Of a stretch of DNA of 64,000 nucleotides, positions 1 to 9,499 are shown in pieces (positions within the stretch are counted from its first letter, which is position 1; every line of letters begins with the position of its first letter). Under the pieces are notes generated by a model, which did no database searches, was not told where the DNA came from, and saw only the letters and a program-made list of their open reading frames with translations. The stretch is from Oceaniglobus trochenteri (lineage in GTDB: Bacteria > Pseudomonadota > Alphaproteobacteria > Rhodobacterales > Rhodobacteraceae), in the NCBI RefSeq assembly GCF_020529025.1, contig NZ_JACNMM010000002.1, forward strand, positions 62,001-126,000, given 5' to 3'. The position numbers were made by a program, and so were the translations under genes.

Positions 1-813
1 CTCGCGCACCTTGGTCTGGGCCGGCCCCGGCTTGCCATAAGAGCGCGCAAGGCGTTCGAGGTGGAAATCGGCACCTTCGATCGCGCTGGTCAGCGACCTT
101 GGGCATTGCCGGTTCAGCACCAGGAAATCGACAATCTTGGGCGGACTGATTTCGCCCCCATAGGCCCAGTTGAAGGCCCGGCTGGAGGACATGGCCCGCA
201 ACAGCGTGCGCCACTGGTAGTTGTCCAGCCCCGAACCGACATAGCTGAGCTGCGGAAGCAGCGTGAAATACTTCACGTCCAGCATCCGTGCCGTGCTGTC
301 GGCCCGTTCCAGGTAATGGCCAATATTGGTGAAATCATAGCCATCGTTGCGCAGCTGCGTGTTCAGCGCGGCGCCGCGCACAAGGGCGGTGGTGCGCAGG
401 GTCCAATCCGTCAGGTCCGACAGCGACAGGCGCGAACGCTCGACGCGGCCGAAATCCTGCACCTCCTGGAAGGCGGTGTTCAGGGCATCCCAGACCTGCC
501 CGGTCAGCGCCGTGCGCACGATCCGACCGTTTTCACGGGCCTTTTCGATGCACGAGGCAACCGAGTTCGGGTTGTCGCGGTCGAAGAACAGGTAGGTTTC
601 GACGTTGCGCTGCACGATGTCGGAATACTTTTCGCCAAACCCGCCGGCGGTGCCGGTGGCCTGCAGGACGGATTCCCAATCGTTGCGGTATCCGCCACCG
701 GTGTTGGGCATCAGCGCATTGCGCGCCCCCACTTCCAGAAGACGGGCGTTGGTTTCGGCACGTTCGATGTAACGCGCGATCCAGTAAAGGTTCTCGGCGG
801 TTCTGCTCAGCAT
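1..813 (-). CDS. Alpha-E domain protein (DUF403), 3' end cut by window
   Basis: The ATG is at 813 on the minus strand and the frame stays open to the window edge, giving about 270 residues with the C-terminus missing. The N-terminus MLSRTAENLYWIARYIERAE is the hallmark of the all-helical alpha-E (DUF403) family. The stop of the ATP-grasp gene lies only 10 bp upstream, so the two are co-transcribed. In many proteobacteria alpha-E, circularly permuted ATP-grasp and transglutaminase-like genes travel together and are thought to act in peptide or amide-bond chemistry; the exact substrate is unknown. The family call is strong; any function is inference from family context. Confidence 0.88.
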   Translation of the reverse strand, partial: MLSRTAENLYWIARYIERAETNARLLEVGARNALMPNTGGGYRNDWESVLQATGTAGGFGEKYSDIVQRNVETYLFFDRDNPNSVASCIEKARENGRIVRTALTGQVWDALNTAFQEVQDFGRVERSRLSLSDLTDWTLRTTALVRGAALNTQLRNDGYDFTNIGHYLERADSTARMLDVKYFTLLPQLSYVGSGLDNYQWRTLLRAMSSSRAFNWAYGGEISPPKIVDFLVLNRQCPRSLTSAIEGADFHLERLARSYGKPGPAQTKVRE

Positions 814-823
814 GTTCTGCTCC

Positions 824-2234
824 TCACTCCGCCATGACCCAGGTGTCTTTCACCCCGCCACCCTGTGACGAGTTGACCACGAGAGAGCCTTCGGTCAGGG
901 CCACACGGGTCAGCCCGCCGGGCACCAGATCGATGCTTTCTCCGACCAGGCAATAGGGCCGCAGGTCAACGTGGCGCGGCGCGATCCCCTCTTCCACGAA
1001 GGTCGGGCAAGTCGACAGCGCAAGGGTGGGCTGGGCGATGTAGTTCCAGGGCTTCTGGCGGATCTTGTCGGCGAAAAGTTCGATCATGGCCTTGTCGGCG
1101 CGCGGGCCCACAAGCATGCCATAGCCGCCCGAGCCGTGAACCTCTTTCACGACCAGTTCGGGCAGATGCTCAAGGACGTATTTGCAATCTTCGGGCTTGG
1201 CGCATTGCCAGGTGGGCACGTTGTTCAGGATCGGCGCCTCGCCCAGGTAAAAGCGGATCATTTCCGGCACGTAGGTATAGATGGCCTTGTCGTCGGCCAC
1301 ACCGGCCCCCGGCGCCGAACAGATGGAAACGCCGCCCGAACGATAGACGTTCATCAGCCCGGGAACGCCCAGCATGGAATCGGGGCGGAAACACAGCGGG
1401 TCCATGAAGGCATCGTCGATCCGGCGATAGATCACGTCGACGCGCTTGGGCCCCTCGGTCGTGCGCATCCAGCAATAATCGCCCTCGACGAACAGATCGG
1501 CCCCTTCCACCAGTTCGACACCCATCATGTCGGCCAGGAAGGAATGTTCGTAATAGGCGCTGTTGAAATGGCCCGGCGTGAAGATCACCACGCGCGGTTC
1601 GCCATCGCACTTGTCGGGGGCGACGCTGGCCAGGGTCCGGCGCAGAAGGGCCGGGTAATTCTCGACCGGGGCGATCCGGTTGTTCTGGAACAGGTCGGGG
1701 AACATCCGCATCATGATCTCGCGGTTTTCCAGCATGTAGCTGACCCCCGAGGGCGTGCGGCAGTTGTCTTCGAGCACGAAGAATTCATCCGGCCCGGTGC
1801 GCACAAGGTCGATCCCGACGATGTGGGAATAGACGCCCTTGGGCGGCACGATACCGCAAACGGCCGTCTCGTAGGCCTCGTTCTGATAGACCAGCCGCCC
1901 GGGAATTCGCCCGGCCTTCACGATTTCGCCGCGCCCGTAGACATCGACAAGAAAGGCGTTCAGGGCGCGCGCGCTGCTTGATCCCGCGTTCCAGCCTGGC
2001 CCATTCATCGGCCTGAAAGACGCGCGGGAACATGTCGAACGGGATCAGACGTTCGGGATTGCCCCCTTCGCCGTAGACCGCAAAGGTAATTCCGATCCGG
2101 CGAAAAAGCGCCTCGGCCTCGCTCTGTTTCAGATTGCGCAGTTCCTGCGGCATGTCCCGGCTCCAGCCGAGAAGCCCCTGATAGGGCGCACGCACGGTCT
2201 CGCCATCAAACATTTCGTTGAAATAGTTTGTAAT
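824..2234 (-). pseudogene. Circularly permuted ATP-grasp protein (DUF404/DUF407), frameshifted
   Basis: Two overlapping minus-strand frames make up one family protein. The upstream frame encodes the N-terminus (NYFNEMFDGETVRAPYQ through LERGIKQRA). The downstream frame continues ARALNAFLVDVYGRGEIV to the stop at 824. The break lies in the alternating GC tract at about 1965-1974; a 2-bp insertion there would restore the expected QRARALNAFL. It may be a real slippage mutation or a sequencing or assembly error. The start is unclear: no ATG or GTG is well placed, while an ATT at 2234 sits 7 nt after an AAGGGGAG Shine-Dalgarno, and a TTG lies at 2270. The neighbouring alpha-E gene follows immediately. 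The family forms ATP-dependent carboxylate-amine bonds. Confidence 0.75.
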
Positions 2235-2517
2235 CTTCGCTCTCCCCTTGCTGTGGTACGATCCTAGCAACCGTTTTCGTGTTTTGGAAACCTCCCAATG
2301 CCTCAGGCGTGGCTTTGTTCCGATTTCAAGGGGATTCAGCCACAGCCAGCCCCGGATTGGCGCGGCGAAAACCGGCCCAACCGCCCCGACCAGTCACGTT
2401 GGGGTTGACGCAAGGCCCCACTGCATATCATCCTAAGGTTGAAAGCGACGATGGCTCACGTTGTTGCGTATCTGTAATCAGTATCCGGCGCGCCCGTTGC
2501 GCGCCACAGGGGGGAAC

Positions 2518-2706
2518 ATGGCCGCCACCGGTATCATCCTGAGTTCACTAGCCGCCTTTGTCGCAACGCTGACCCATGCCGTCACGGGCGAGCCAAGTGT
2601 TGCGCAGATGCTCTATACCTATTTCGCGGTCGCGGTGACGGTTTTCGGCACACTTCTCTTCTGGTTGTCCCCGACCGCACCGCAGGAATCCACCGTTTCG
2701 GCCTGA
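2518..2706 (+). CDS. Small hypothetical membrane protein
   Basis: This is a 62-residue ORF starting MAATGIILSS, preceded by a G-rich AGGGGGGAA ribosome-binding stretch 5 nt from the ATG. Two hydrophobic segments (residues about 3-20 and 31-51) predict a two-span inner-membrane protein with a short polar C-terminus. I do not recognise a family. It stands alone, divergent from the ATP-grasp gene, with a 247-bp upstream region in which I found no clear promoter. Codon use matches the host genes around it. Confidence 0.55.
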   Translation: MAATGIILSSLAAFVATLTHAVTGEPSVAQMLYTYFAVAVTVFGTLLFWLSPTAPQESTVSA

Positions 2707-2784
2707 ACCCCGGCGCGAAGGATTTTGGCGCGCGCCTGACTTGCCGTCACTGGCCGCGGGCGCGAAGCGATCTAGATCAGGCGC

Positions 2785-3798
2785 ATGGCCGATCCGCTTC
2801 TTACCTTTACCGACGAAGGCATCTATTGCCCGCAGGGTGATTTTCACATCGACCCGTGGCGCCCGGTCGATCGCGCCCTGATCACCCATGGCCATGCCGA
2901 CCACGCCCGCCCCGGCCATCAAAGCTATCTTGCCACCCATGCCGCCGCGCCGGTGATGCGCCACCGGCTGGGCGACATCCGGCTTGAAACCATCGGATAC
3001 GGCGAAGCGCGGGTGCAGAACGGCGTCAGTGTCTCGTTCCATCCGGCGGGGCATGTTCCCGGCTCGGCCCAGATACGGGTGGAACACCGGGGCGAGGTCT
3101 GGGTGGTTTCGGGCGATTACAAGGTGGTTAACGACGGGCTGAGCGAACCTTTCGAAAGCCTGCGCTGCCACGCCTTCATCAGCGAATGCACCTTTGGCCT
3201 GCCTGTCTTCAAATGGCAGCCACAGGATGAAATCGCCCGCCAGATCAACGGTTGGTGGGCGGAAAACGCCGCCTCGGGCAAGACGACGATCCTGGGGGCC
3301 TATGCCCTGGGCAAGGCGCAGCGGCTTCTCTGCATGCTCGACCCGGCCATCGGCCCGATCCTGACCCATGGCGCGGTGGAAAACACCAATGTCGTGCTGC
3401 GGGGCCAGGGCATCACCCTGCCGGACACCACCCTTGTCACCCCCGACCTCAAGCGCGGCAATCACCCCGGCGCCATCGTCCTTGCGCCGCCCTCGGCGCT
3501 TGGCACACCCTGGGCGCGGAAGTTCGGCCCCGCTTCGGACGGGCTGGCCTCGGGGTGGATGGCGCTGCGCGGGATACGCCGGCGACGTGCCGCCGACCGC
3601 GGCTTCGTGGTTTCCGATCATGCCGACTGGGAGGGGCTGAACAGCGCCATCCGCAACACCGGCGCCGAAAGGATCTTTGTCACCCACGGCTATACCGAGA
3701 TCTTCCGCCGCTGGCTGGAAGAACAGGGCTATGACGCGCGGATCGTGCAGACCGCCTATGAAGGCGAAGCCGCCGATCCGGCCGAGGCGCCGGAATGA
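2785..3798 (+). CDS. Ligase-associated DNA exonuclease (metallo-beta-lactamase fold)
   Basis: A 337-residue protein of the beta-CASP-like metallo-beta-lactamase group. The zinc motif HGHADHARPG lies at residues 35-44, followed by AGHVPGSAQI and a distal SDHADW. This matches the 'ligase-associated DNA exonuclease' family, usually found next to an ATP-dependent ligase. The stop overlaps the start of the ligase gene by 4 nt (ATGA), so translation is coupled. The pair is thought to process and seal DNA ends in a bacterial repair pathway. The Lhr-type helicase and phosphoesterase that often complete the cluster are not in this window. Confidence 0.88.
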   Translation: MADPLLTFTDEGIYCPQGDFHIDPWRPVDRALITHGHADHARPGHQSYLATHAAAPVMRHRLGDIRLETIGYGEARVQNGVSVSFHPAGHVPGSAQIRVEHRGEVWVVSGDYKVVNDGLSEPFESLRCHAFISECTFGLPVFKWQPQDEIARQINGWWAENAASGKTTILGAYALGKAQRLLCMLDPAIGPILTHGAVENTNVVLRGQGITLPDTTLVTPDLKRGNHPGAIVLAPPSALGTPWARKFGPASDGLASGWMALRGIRRRRAADRGFVVSDHADWEGLNSAIRNTGAERIFVTHGYTEIFRRWLEEQGYDARIVQTAYEGEAADPAEAPE

Positions 3799-5387
3799 AA
3801 CGTTTCGCCGACCTTTTCCTGACGCTGGACCAGACCACCAGCACCAGCGCCAGGGTCGCCGCGCTGGCCACGTATTTCGCCACCGCGCCTGAGCCTGACA
3901 GGCTGTGGACCATCGCCCTGCTGTCGGGGCGCCGCCCCAAGCGCACCGTCACCACGACGCAGCTGCGCACCTGGGCGGCCGAGCGGGCGGGCATCCCCCT
4001 GTGGCTGTTCGAGGAGTCCTATCCCATCGTCGGGGATCTGGCCGAAACCATCGCGCTGATCCTGCCGCCCCCGGGCGCGACGACCGACCACAGCCTCAGC
4101 CACTGGATCGACAGCATCCGCGCCCTGGCCCCCCTGCCCGAGGATGACCGAAAGGCCGCCATCCTGGACGCCTGGGACAGCCTGACGCCCCCGCAACGCT
4201 TTGTCTTCAACAAGCTGATCACGGGCGGCTTTCGCATGGGCGTCAGCCAGAAACTGATGACCCGCGCCCTGTCGCGCGCCACCGGCATCGACGAAGCCGA
4301 ACTGGCGCACCGGCTGATGGGCGATTGGACGCCCGACAGCCACAGCTTTGCCTCGCTTGTCACGGCGCCCGACCCCACGGCGAACCTGTCGCGCCCCTAT
4401 CCCTTCTGCCTGGCCTATGGGCTGGAAACCCCGCCCGAAGACCTGGGCCCGCCCGAGGACTGGGCCGCCGAATGGAAATGGGACGGCATCCGCGGTCAGC
4501 TGATCCTGCGGGCGGGCGAACATTTCCTGTGGTCGCGGGGCGAGGAACTGATCACCCACAGCTATCCGGAATTTGCCCGCGCCGCCGATTTCCTGCCCGA
4601 TGGCACGGTGATCGACGGCGAGCTGGTGGCTTGGACCGATGGCGCGCCCCTGCCCTTCAACGCCCTGCAAAAGCGCATCGGCCGCAAGAGCGTGTCGGCA
4701 AAACTGCTGCGGGAAGCGCCGGTGGTTCTGCTGGCCTATGACCTGCTGGAGGAAGGCGGGCAGGATATCCGCGCCCTGCCGCTGGAAGACCGCACCGCCC
4801 GCCTGCGCCGCCTCATCGCGCCGCTGCCCGCCGATGCGCCCCTGCGCCTGCCGCCCGCGATCGCCTTCACGGACTGGGCCGAACTGCACGCCCTGCGCGA
4901 CACCTCGCGCGACAATGCCGCCGAGGGGCTGATGCTGAAACGCCGCGCCGCGCCCTACCGCGAGGGGCGGCGCAAGGGCGATTGGTGGAAATGGAAGATC
5001 GACCCGCTGACCATCGACGCGGTGATGATCTATGCCCAGCAGGGCCACGGGCGGCGCGCCAACCTCTTTACCGACTTCACCTTCGCGGTGCGCGACGGTG
5101 ACGCGCTGGTGCCCTTCACCAAGGCCTATAGCGGGCTGACAGATGCCGAGTTCAACAAGATCACGGCCTGGGTGCGCCAGAACACCCTGCAACGCTTTGG
5201 CCCCGTGCGGCAGGTCAAACCCCACCATGTGTTCGAAATCGCCTTCGAAGGCATCCAGGAAAGCAGCCGCCACAAATCCGGCGTCGCCCTGCGGTTTCCG
5301 CGCATGTCGCGCTGGCGCCACGACAAGCCGGCAAGCGAAGCCAACACCCTGGACGATCTGAAGGACATGCTCAGAACCTATGGCTGA
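3795..5387 (+). CDS. ATP-dependent DNA ligase, exonuclease-associated type
   Basis: A 530-residue nucleotidyltransferase-superfamily ligase. Motif I reads EWKWDGIRG with the adenylation lysine at residue 228. An N-terminal helical DNA-binding region (about 1-190) precedes the catalytic domain, and an OB-fold region containing the motif WWKWK lies near residue 395-400. It is ATP-dependent, so distinct from the essential NAD-dependent LigA. It is coupled to the upstream exonuclease gene by ATGA overlap, which supports a joint role in DNA end repair. The length fits the ligase-associated (non-LigD) family. Confidence 0.9.
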   Translation: MKRFADLFLTLDQTTSTSARVAALATYFATAPEPDRLWTIALLSGRRPKRTVTTTQLRTWAAERAGIPLWLFEESYPIVGDLAETIALILPPPGATTDHSLSHWIDSIRALAPLPEDDRKAAILDAWDSLTPPQRFVFNKLITGGFRMGVSQKLMTRALSRATGIDEAELAHRLMGDWTPDSHSFASLVTAPDPTANLSRPYPFCLAYGLETPPEDLGPPEDWAAEWKWDGIRGQLILRAGEHFLWSRGEELITHSYPEFARAADFLPDGTVIDGELVAWTDGAPLPFNALQKRIGRKSVSAKLLREAPVVLLAYDLLEEGGQDIRALPLEDRTARLRRLIAPLPADAPLRLPPAIAFTDWAELHALRDTSRDNAAEGLMLKRRAAPYREGRRKGDWWKWKIDPLTIDAVMIYAQQGHGRRANLFTDFTFAVRDGDALVPFTKAYSGLTDAEFNKITAWVRQNTLQRFGPVRQVKPHHVFEIAFEGIQESSRHKSGVALRFPRMSRWRHDKPASEANTLDDLKDMLRTYG

Positions 5388-5522
5388 CGCGCGATCCGGG
5401 CGCACGGTTCCACCGGATATGCCCGCCCTGCACAAAAGAGCTTTTTTCCCCCTGACAGGCCGCGACACTGGCAAGCCGCGCCAGCCTCGCCTATCTGAGA
5501 GGGACACAGAGACGAGGATTCC

Positions 5523-7334
5523 ATGCAAAAGCCCTTTTTCGACGCGAACGCCCGGTCCGGCAAAGAGTTCGGCAATCTCCCCGAGTGGGATCTGAGCGAC
5601 CTTTACCCAGCCCCCGACGCCCCCGAACTGTCGCGGGACATGAAGTGGCTTGAAAAGGCCTGCGCCGATTTCGCCGCCACCTATCAGGGCAAACTGGCCG
5701 ATCTTGACGCCGCCGGCCTTCTGGCCTGCGTCCACGCCTACGAGGCGATCGACCTGATCGGCGGGCGCATCATGTCCTTTGCCGGCCTGCGCTATTACCA
5801 GCAGACCACCGACCCCGAGCGCGCGAAATTCCTGTCCGACTGCCAGGACAAGATCACCGATTTCACCGCCCCGCTGGTGTTCTTCTCGCTTGAGATCAAC
5901 CGCATTCCCGACGCCCAGCTTGATGCGCTGTTTTCCGGCAATGACGGTCTGGCCCGCTATCGTCCGGTGTTCGACCGGCTGCGCGCCATGCGCCCCCACC
6001 AGTTGTCGGACGAGCTTGAAAAATTCCTGCACGATCAATCGACCGTGGGCGCCGCCGCCTGGAACCGCCTGTTCGATGAAACCATCGCCGGTCTGACCTT
6101 CGACATCGACGGCGAGGAACTGGGCATCGAGGCCACGCTGAACCTGATGACCGACACCGACCGCACCCAGCGCGAGAAAGGCGCACGCGCCGTGGCCGAG
6201 GTGTTCGGCAAGAACATCGCCCTGTTCGCCCGGGTCCACAACACCCTGACGAAAGAGAAAGAGATCGAGGACCGCTGGCGCAAGATGCCCACGCCCCAGA
6301 CCGGGCGCCACCTTGCCAACCACGTCGAACCCGAGGTGGTCGAGGCGCTGCGCAATGCCGTCGTCGCCGCCTATCCGCGCCTGTCGCACCGTTACTACGA
6401 GCTCAAGCGCAAGTGGCTGGGCCTTGAGACGCTTGAAGTCTGGGATCGCAACGCCCCCCTGCCCATGGAGCAGGACAAGACCGTCAACTGGGACGAGGCG
6501 AAGGCGATGGTCATGGACGCCTATTCCGATTTCGCCCCGCAGATGGCCGACCTGGCCGAACCCTTCTTCGACAAGGGCTGGATCGACGCGGGCGTGAAGC
6601 CCGGCAAGGCGCCCGGGGCCTTTGCCCATCCCACCGTCACCGACGTGCACCCCTATGTGATGCTGAACTACCTTGGCAAACCGCGTGACGTGATGACCCT
6701 GGCGCACGAACTGGGCCATGGCGTGCACCAGGTCCTGGCGGCGGAACAGGGCGAACTGCTGGCCTCGACCCCGCTGACCCTGGCCGAAACCGCCAGCGTC
6801 TTCGGCGAGATGCTGACCTTCCGCAAGCTGCTGGCCGCCGCCAAGACCAAGGCCGAGCGCAAGGTGCTTCTGGCCGGCAAGGTCGAGGACATGATCAACA
6901 CCGTGGTGCGCCAGATTGCCTTCTACGATTTCGAATGCAAGCTGCACGATGCCCGCCGCCAGGGCGAACTGACGCCCGATGACATCAACGCGCTGTGGAT
7001 GTCGGTTCAGGCCGAAAGCCTGGGGCCGGCGTTTACCTACATGGACGGATACGAAACCTTCTGGGCCTATATCCCCCACTTCGTCCACTCGCCGTTCTAC
7101 GTCTATGCCTATGCCTTCGGTGACGGCTTGGTGAACGCGCTTTACGCGGTCTACGAGGAAGGCACCCCGGGCTTCCAAGACAAGTATTTCGACATGCTGA
7201 AGGCCGGCGGATCGAAGCACCACAAGGAGCTTCTGGCCCCCTTCGGCCTTGATGCCAGCGATCCGGCCTTCTGGGACAAGGGGCTGTCGATGATCGAAGG
7301 CTTCATCGACGAGTTGGAAGCGATGGAAGACTGA
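5523..7334 (+). CDS. pepF: Oligoendopeptidase F, M3 family
   Basis: A 603-residue cytoplasmic zinc metallopeptidase of the M3/PepF family. The HELGH zinc motif is at residues 395-399, with the supporting glutamate downstream in the LAETASVFGEM segment. The start ATG at 5523 sits just after a purine-rich GACGAGG. It lies 135 bp after the ligase and ends at a strong GC-rich hairpin shared with the convergent oxidoreductase. The family hydrolyses short peptides, about 6-20 residues, during peptide turnover. Full length, nothing odd. Confidence 0.92.
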   Translation: MQKPFFDANARSGKEFGNLPEWDLSDLYPAPDAPELSRDMKWLEKACADFAATYQGKLADLDAAGLLACVHAYEAIDLIGGRIMSFAGLRYYQQTTDPERAKFLSDCQDKITDFTAPLVFFSLEINRIPDAQLDALFSGNDGLARYRPVFDRLRAMRPHQLSDELEKFLHDQSTVGAAAWNRLFDETIAGLTFDIDGEELGIEATLNLMTDTDRTQREKGARAVAEVFGKNIALFARVHNTLTKEKEIEDRWRKMPTPQTGRHLANHVEPEVVEALRNAVVAAYPRLSHRYYELKRKWLGLETLEVWDRNAPLPMEQDKTVNWDEAKAMVMDAYSDFAPQMADLAEPFFDKGWIDAGVKPGKAPGAFAHPTVTDVHPYVMLNYLGKPRDVMTLAHELGHGVHQVLAAEQGELLASTPLTLAETASVFGEMLTFRKLLAAAKTKAERKVLLAGKVEDMINTVVRQIAFYDFECKLHDARRQGELTPDDINALWMSVQAESLGPAFTYMDGYETFWAYIPHFVHSPFYVYAYAFGDGLVNALYAVYEEGTPGFQDKYFDMLKAGGSKHHKELLAPFGLDASDPAFWDKGLSMIEGFIDELEAMED

Positions 7335-7341
7335 AACGGCA

Positions 7342-7373
7342 CCGCCCCCCGCCCTGATGAAGGCGGGGGGCGG
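7342..7373. terminator. Bidirectional hairpin between convergent genes
   Basis: A perfect 12-bp inverted repeat (CCGCCCCCCGCC and its complement) with an 8-nt loop lies between the convergent pepF and oxidoreductase stops. No T-run follows, so it may act by stem strength, as an mRNA 3' stabiliser, or with Rho. Confidence 0.6.
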
Positions 7374-7382
7374 GCCGCCGGA

Positions 7383-8357
7383 TCAGATCTCCTGACCGGC
7401 TTCGAAGGTCATGTCGATCATCCGCTGGGTGCCGCGCGAAAACTCCAGCGGGCAGGCATAGGGCGTCCCGTCGCGCGCCGCCTTGCTGAAGGCTTCCACC
7501 TGCAACACGTACTGGTTCACCTCCGGAAAACGGTATGTCGTGACCGCCATTCCGGCGCCTTCCACCTGCACCTCAGCCTGGCCAAAGACGCCTGAATTGA
7601 AGGGTGTGGTCAGGGTCATTACGCCGGCGTCGCCGTGAAAGGTCATCCGCTGGTTCGGGAACATCCGCATCGACGTGACGCAGTTGTAGGTGAAACCGGG
7701 GAAATCGGCGCTGACGTGGGCAAAGGTATCGACGCCGTTTTCAAGCCGCAGCTTCGCGGTGACGGTGTCGGGTTCGGCGCCGGTCACGAAACGGGCCGAC
7801 CCGAAGGTATAGACACCGATGTCGCGCAACCCGCCGCCGCCGGTTTCGGGGCGGTTGCGGATGTTCTGGGTGGCGGCGCCGTTGTTGTAACAGAACATGC
7901 CGTCAACATGGATCAGCCGGCCGATGGCCCCTTCGGCCAGAAGATCGCGCGCCTTGTGCCACTGGGGGTGATGGACGATCATATAGGCCTCGGCGGCAAG
8001 GCGCCCTGCCCCGTCGCGCGCCGCGACAAGATCGTCAAACTCGGCCTCGTTCATGGCGATGGGCTTTTCGGTCAGCACATGCTTGCCGGCCGCCAGCGCC
8101 TTTTTCGTCCATTCGACATGCAGGTGATTGGGCAGCGGAATATAGACGGCATCAATCGCGTCACTGGCCAAAAGCGCGTCGTAGCTGTCGAAAACCTGAA
8201 GATCGGGCGCGAAGGCCAGAAACCCCGCCGCCTTGTCGGCCGAGGATGTGGCCAGCCCCGCCAATGAGGCACCCCGCGATGCGTGGATCGCGGGGGCCAT
8301 GTGGTTCAGTGCAAAATTCGCGGCACCAAGGATGCCCCAACGGATGGTTTCTGTCAT
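7383..8357 (-). CDS. Gfo/Idh/MocA family oxidoreductase
   Basis: A 324-residue NAD(P)-dependent oxidoreductase. The N-terminal Rossmann motif is GILGAANFA (residues 8-16); the family EKP signature occurs in VLTEKPIAMN, followed by the C-terminal alpha/beta substrate domain with the GGGLRDIGVY segment. I chose the ATG at 8357 because it gives the normal MTETIRWGILG family start; a longer in-frame extension to 8462 has no domain content. Substrate specificity, a sugar or cyclitol in this family, cannot be read from sequence. It is convergent with pepF and downstream of rpoH on the same strand. Confidence 0.88.
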   Translation of the reverse strand: MTETIRWGILGAANFALNHMAPAIHASRGASLAGLATSSADKAAGFLAFAPDLQVFDSYDALLASDAIDAVYIPLPNHLHVEWTKKALAAGKHVLTEKPIAMNEAEFDDLVAARDGAGRLAAEAYMIVHHPQWHKARDLLAEGAIGRLIHVDGMFCYNNGAATQNIRNRPETGGGGLRDIGVYTFGSARFVTGAEPDTVTAKLRLENGVDTFAHVSADFPGFTYNCVTSMRMFPNQRMTFHGDAGVMTLTTPFNSGVFGQAEVQVEGAGMAVTTYRFPEVNQYVLQVEAFSKAARDGTPYACPLEFSRGTQRMIDMTFEAGQEI

Positions 8358-8427
8358 GTTGCCCTCATATGTTCGCGGCAACATGAGGCCTCCTGCCGCA
8401 GGCGTCAACCTGACACCTGCCGCCACG

Positions 8428-9324
8428 TCAGGCAGTGGCCAGCATCCCCTTTTCACGCGCAAGATCGGTCATGCGCTTCTGCAGCTTTTCAAAGGCCCGC
8501 ACTTCGATCTGGCGGATGCGTTCGCGGCTGACATCGTACTGGCCCGACAGATCCTCAAGCGTGACCGGCTGATCCTGCAGCCGGCGCTGCATCAGGATGT
8601 CCTTTTCGCGATCGTTCAGAACATCCATCGCCTCAAGCAGAAGGGCGCGGCGCGATTCCAGCTCGTCACGCTCCTCATAGTCGGTGGCTTGGTCGGCGTC
8701 TTCGTCCTCCAGCCAGTCCTGCCATTGCGCGGCCCCCTCGCCATCCTGCGAGATCGTGGCGTTGAGCGAGGCATCGCCGCCCGACATCCGCCGGTTCATG
8801 CTGATCACCTCGTCCTCGGTCACCGAAAGATCGGTGGCGATACGCTTCACATGCTCGGGGCGAAGATCGCCATCCTCAAGCGCGCCGATGCGGGCCTTGG
8901 CCTTGCGCAGGTTGAAGAACAGCTTCTTCTGCGCGCTGGTGGTGCCAAGCTTCACCATCGACCACGACCGCAGGACATATTCCTGGATCGAGGCGCGGAT
9001 CCACCACATGGCATAGGTCGCCAGGCGAAACCCCTTTTCGGGATCGAATTTCTTGACCGCCTGCATCAGGCCGACGTTCGCTTCGGAAATCACCTCGGCC
9101 TGGGGAAGGCCATAGCCGCGATAGCCCATGGCGATCTTCGCCGCCAGGCGCAGGTGCGACGTGACCATCTTGTGCGCGGCTTCGGTGTCTTCATCCTCGG
9201 CCCAGCGTTTGGCCAGCATGTACTCCTCTTCCGGCTCAAGCATCGGAAACTTGCGGATTTCCTGAAGATACCGGTTCAGCCCCTGTTCGGGGGACGGTGC
9301 GGGAAGGTTTGCATAGGTCGCCAT
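8428..9324 (-). CDS. rpoH: RNA polymerase heat-shock sigma factor RpoH (sigma-32)
   Basis: A 298-residue group 3 sigma factor. Region 2 contains RLATYAMWWIRASIQEYVL; the RpoH box QKKLFFNLRK lies just after it and distinguishes sigma-32 from sigma-70. Region 4 ends with the helix-turn-helix YDVSRERIRQIEVRAFEKL. It directs transcription of chaperone and protease genes after heat or oxidative stress. Many Rhodobacterales carry two rpoH copies; one cannot say from this window which this is. A sigma-70-like promoter lies 48 nt upstream of the ATG. Confidence 0.96.
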   Translation of the reverse strand: MATYANLPAPSPEQGLNRYLQEIRKFPMLEPEEEYMLAKRWAEDEDTEAAHKMVTSHLRLAAKIAMGYRGYGLPQAEVISEANVGLMQAVKKFDPEKGFRLATYAMWWIRASIQEYVLRSWSMVKLGTTSAQKKLFFNLRKAKARIGALEDGDLRPEHVKRIATDLSVTEDEVISMNRRMSGGDASLNATISQDGEGAAQWQDWLEDEDADQATDYEERDELESRRALLLEAMDVLNDREKDILMQRRLQDQPVTLEDLSGQYDVSRERIRQIEVRAFEKLQKRMTDLAREKGMLATA

Positions 9325-9371
9325 CTGGTTCAGCCCCTGTTCTGACCCCGGATGTATCGGGGATTAACATG

Positions 9372-9400
9372 AAAATAGTGAACGAAGCGGTTCAGTTCAA
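9372..9400 (-). promoter_or_regulatory. Predicted sigma-70-type promoter of rpoH
   Basis: On the minus strand TTGAAC (9400-9395) and TATTTT (9377-9372) are separated by exactly 17 nt. The expected transcript starts near 9365, leaving a leader of about 40 nt that contains a small CCCCGATACATCGGGG-like hairpin in front of the ATG. This is motif reading only. Confidence 0.5.
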
Positions 9401-9499
9401 GAACCGGTATCGCCATTTTCTTAACACTCAATGAAACGAGGCGGCTTTTGGGTCCATCCATGACAGCCATTGTCACGCCCTTGTGGCCGCCTGAAACAA

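Noticed and set aside
3756-7223. 1155-codon open frame on the minus strand antisense to the ligase and pepF genes
   Set aside because: It is a high-GC shadow: no domain content, and both plus-strand genes are clearly real with motifs.
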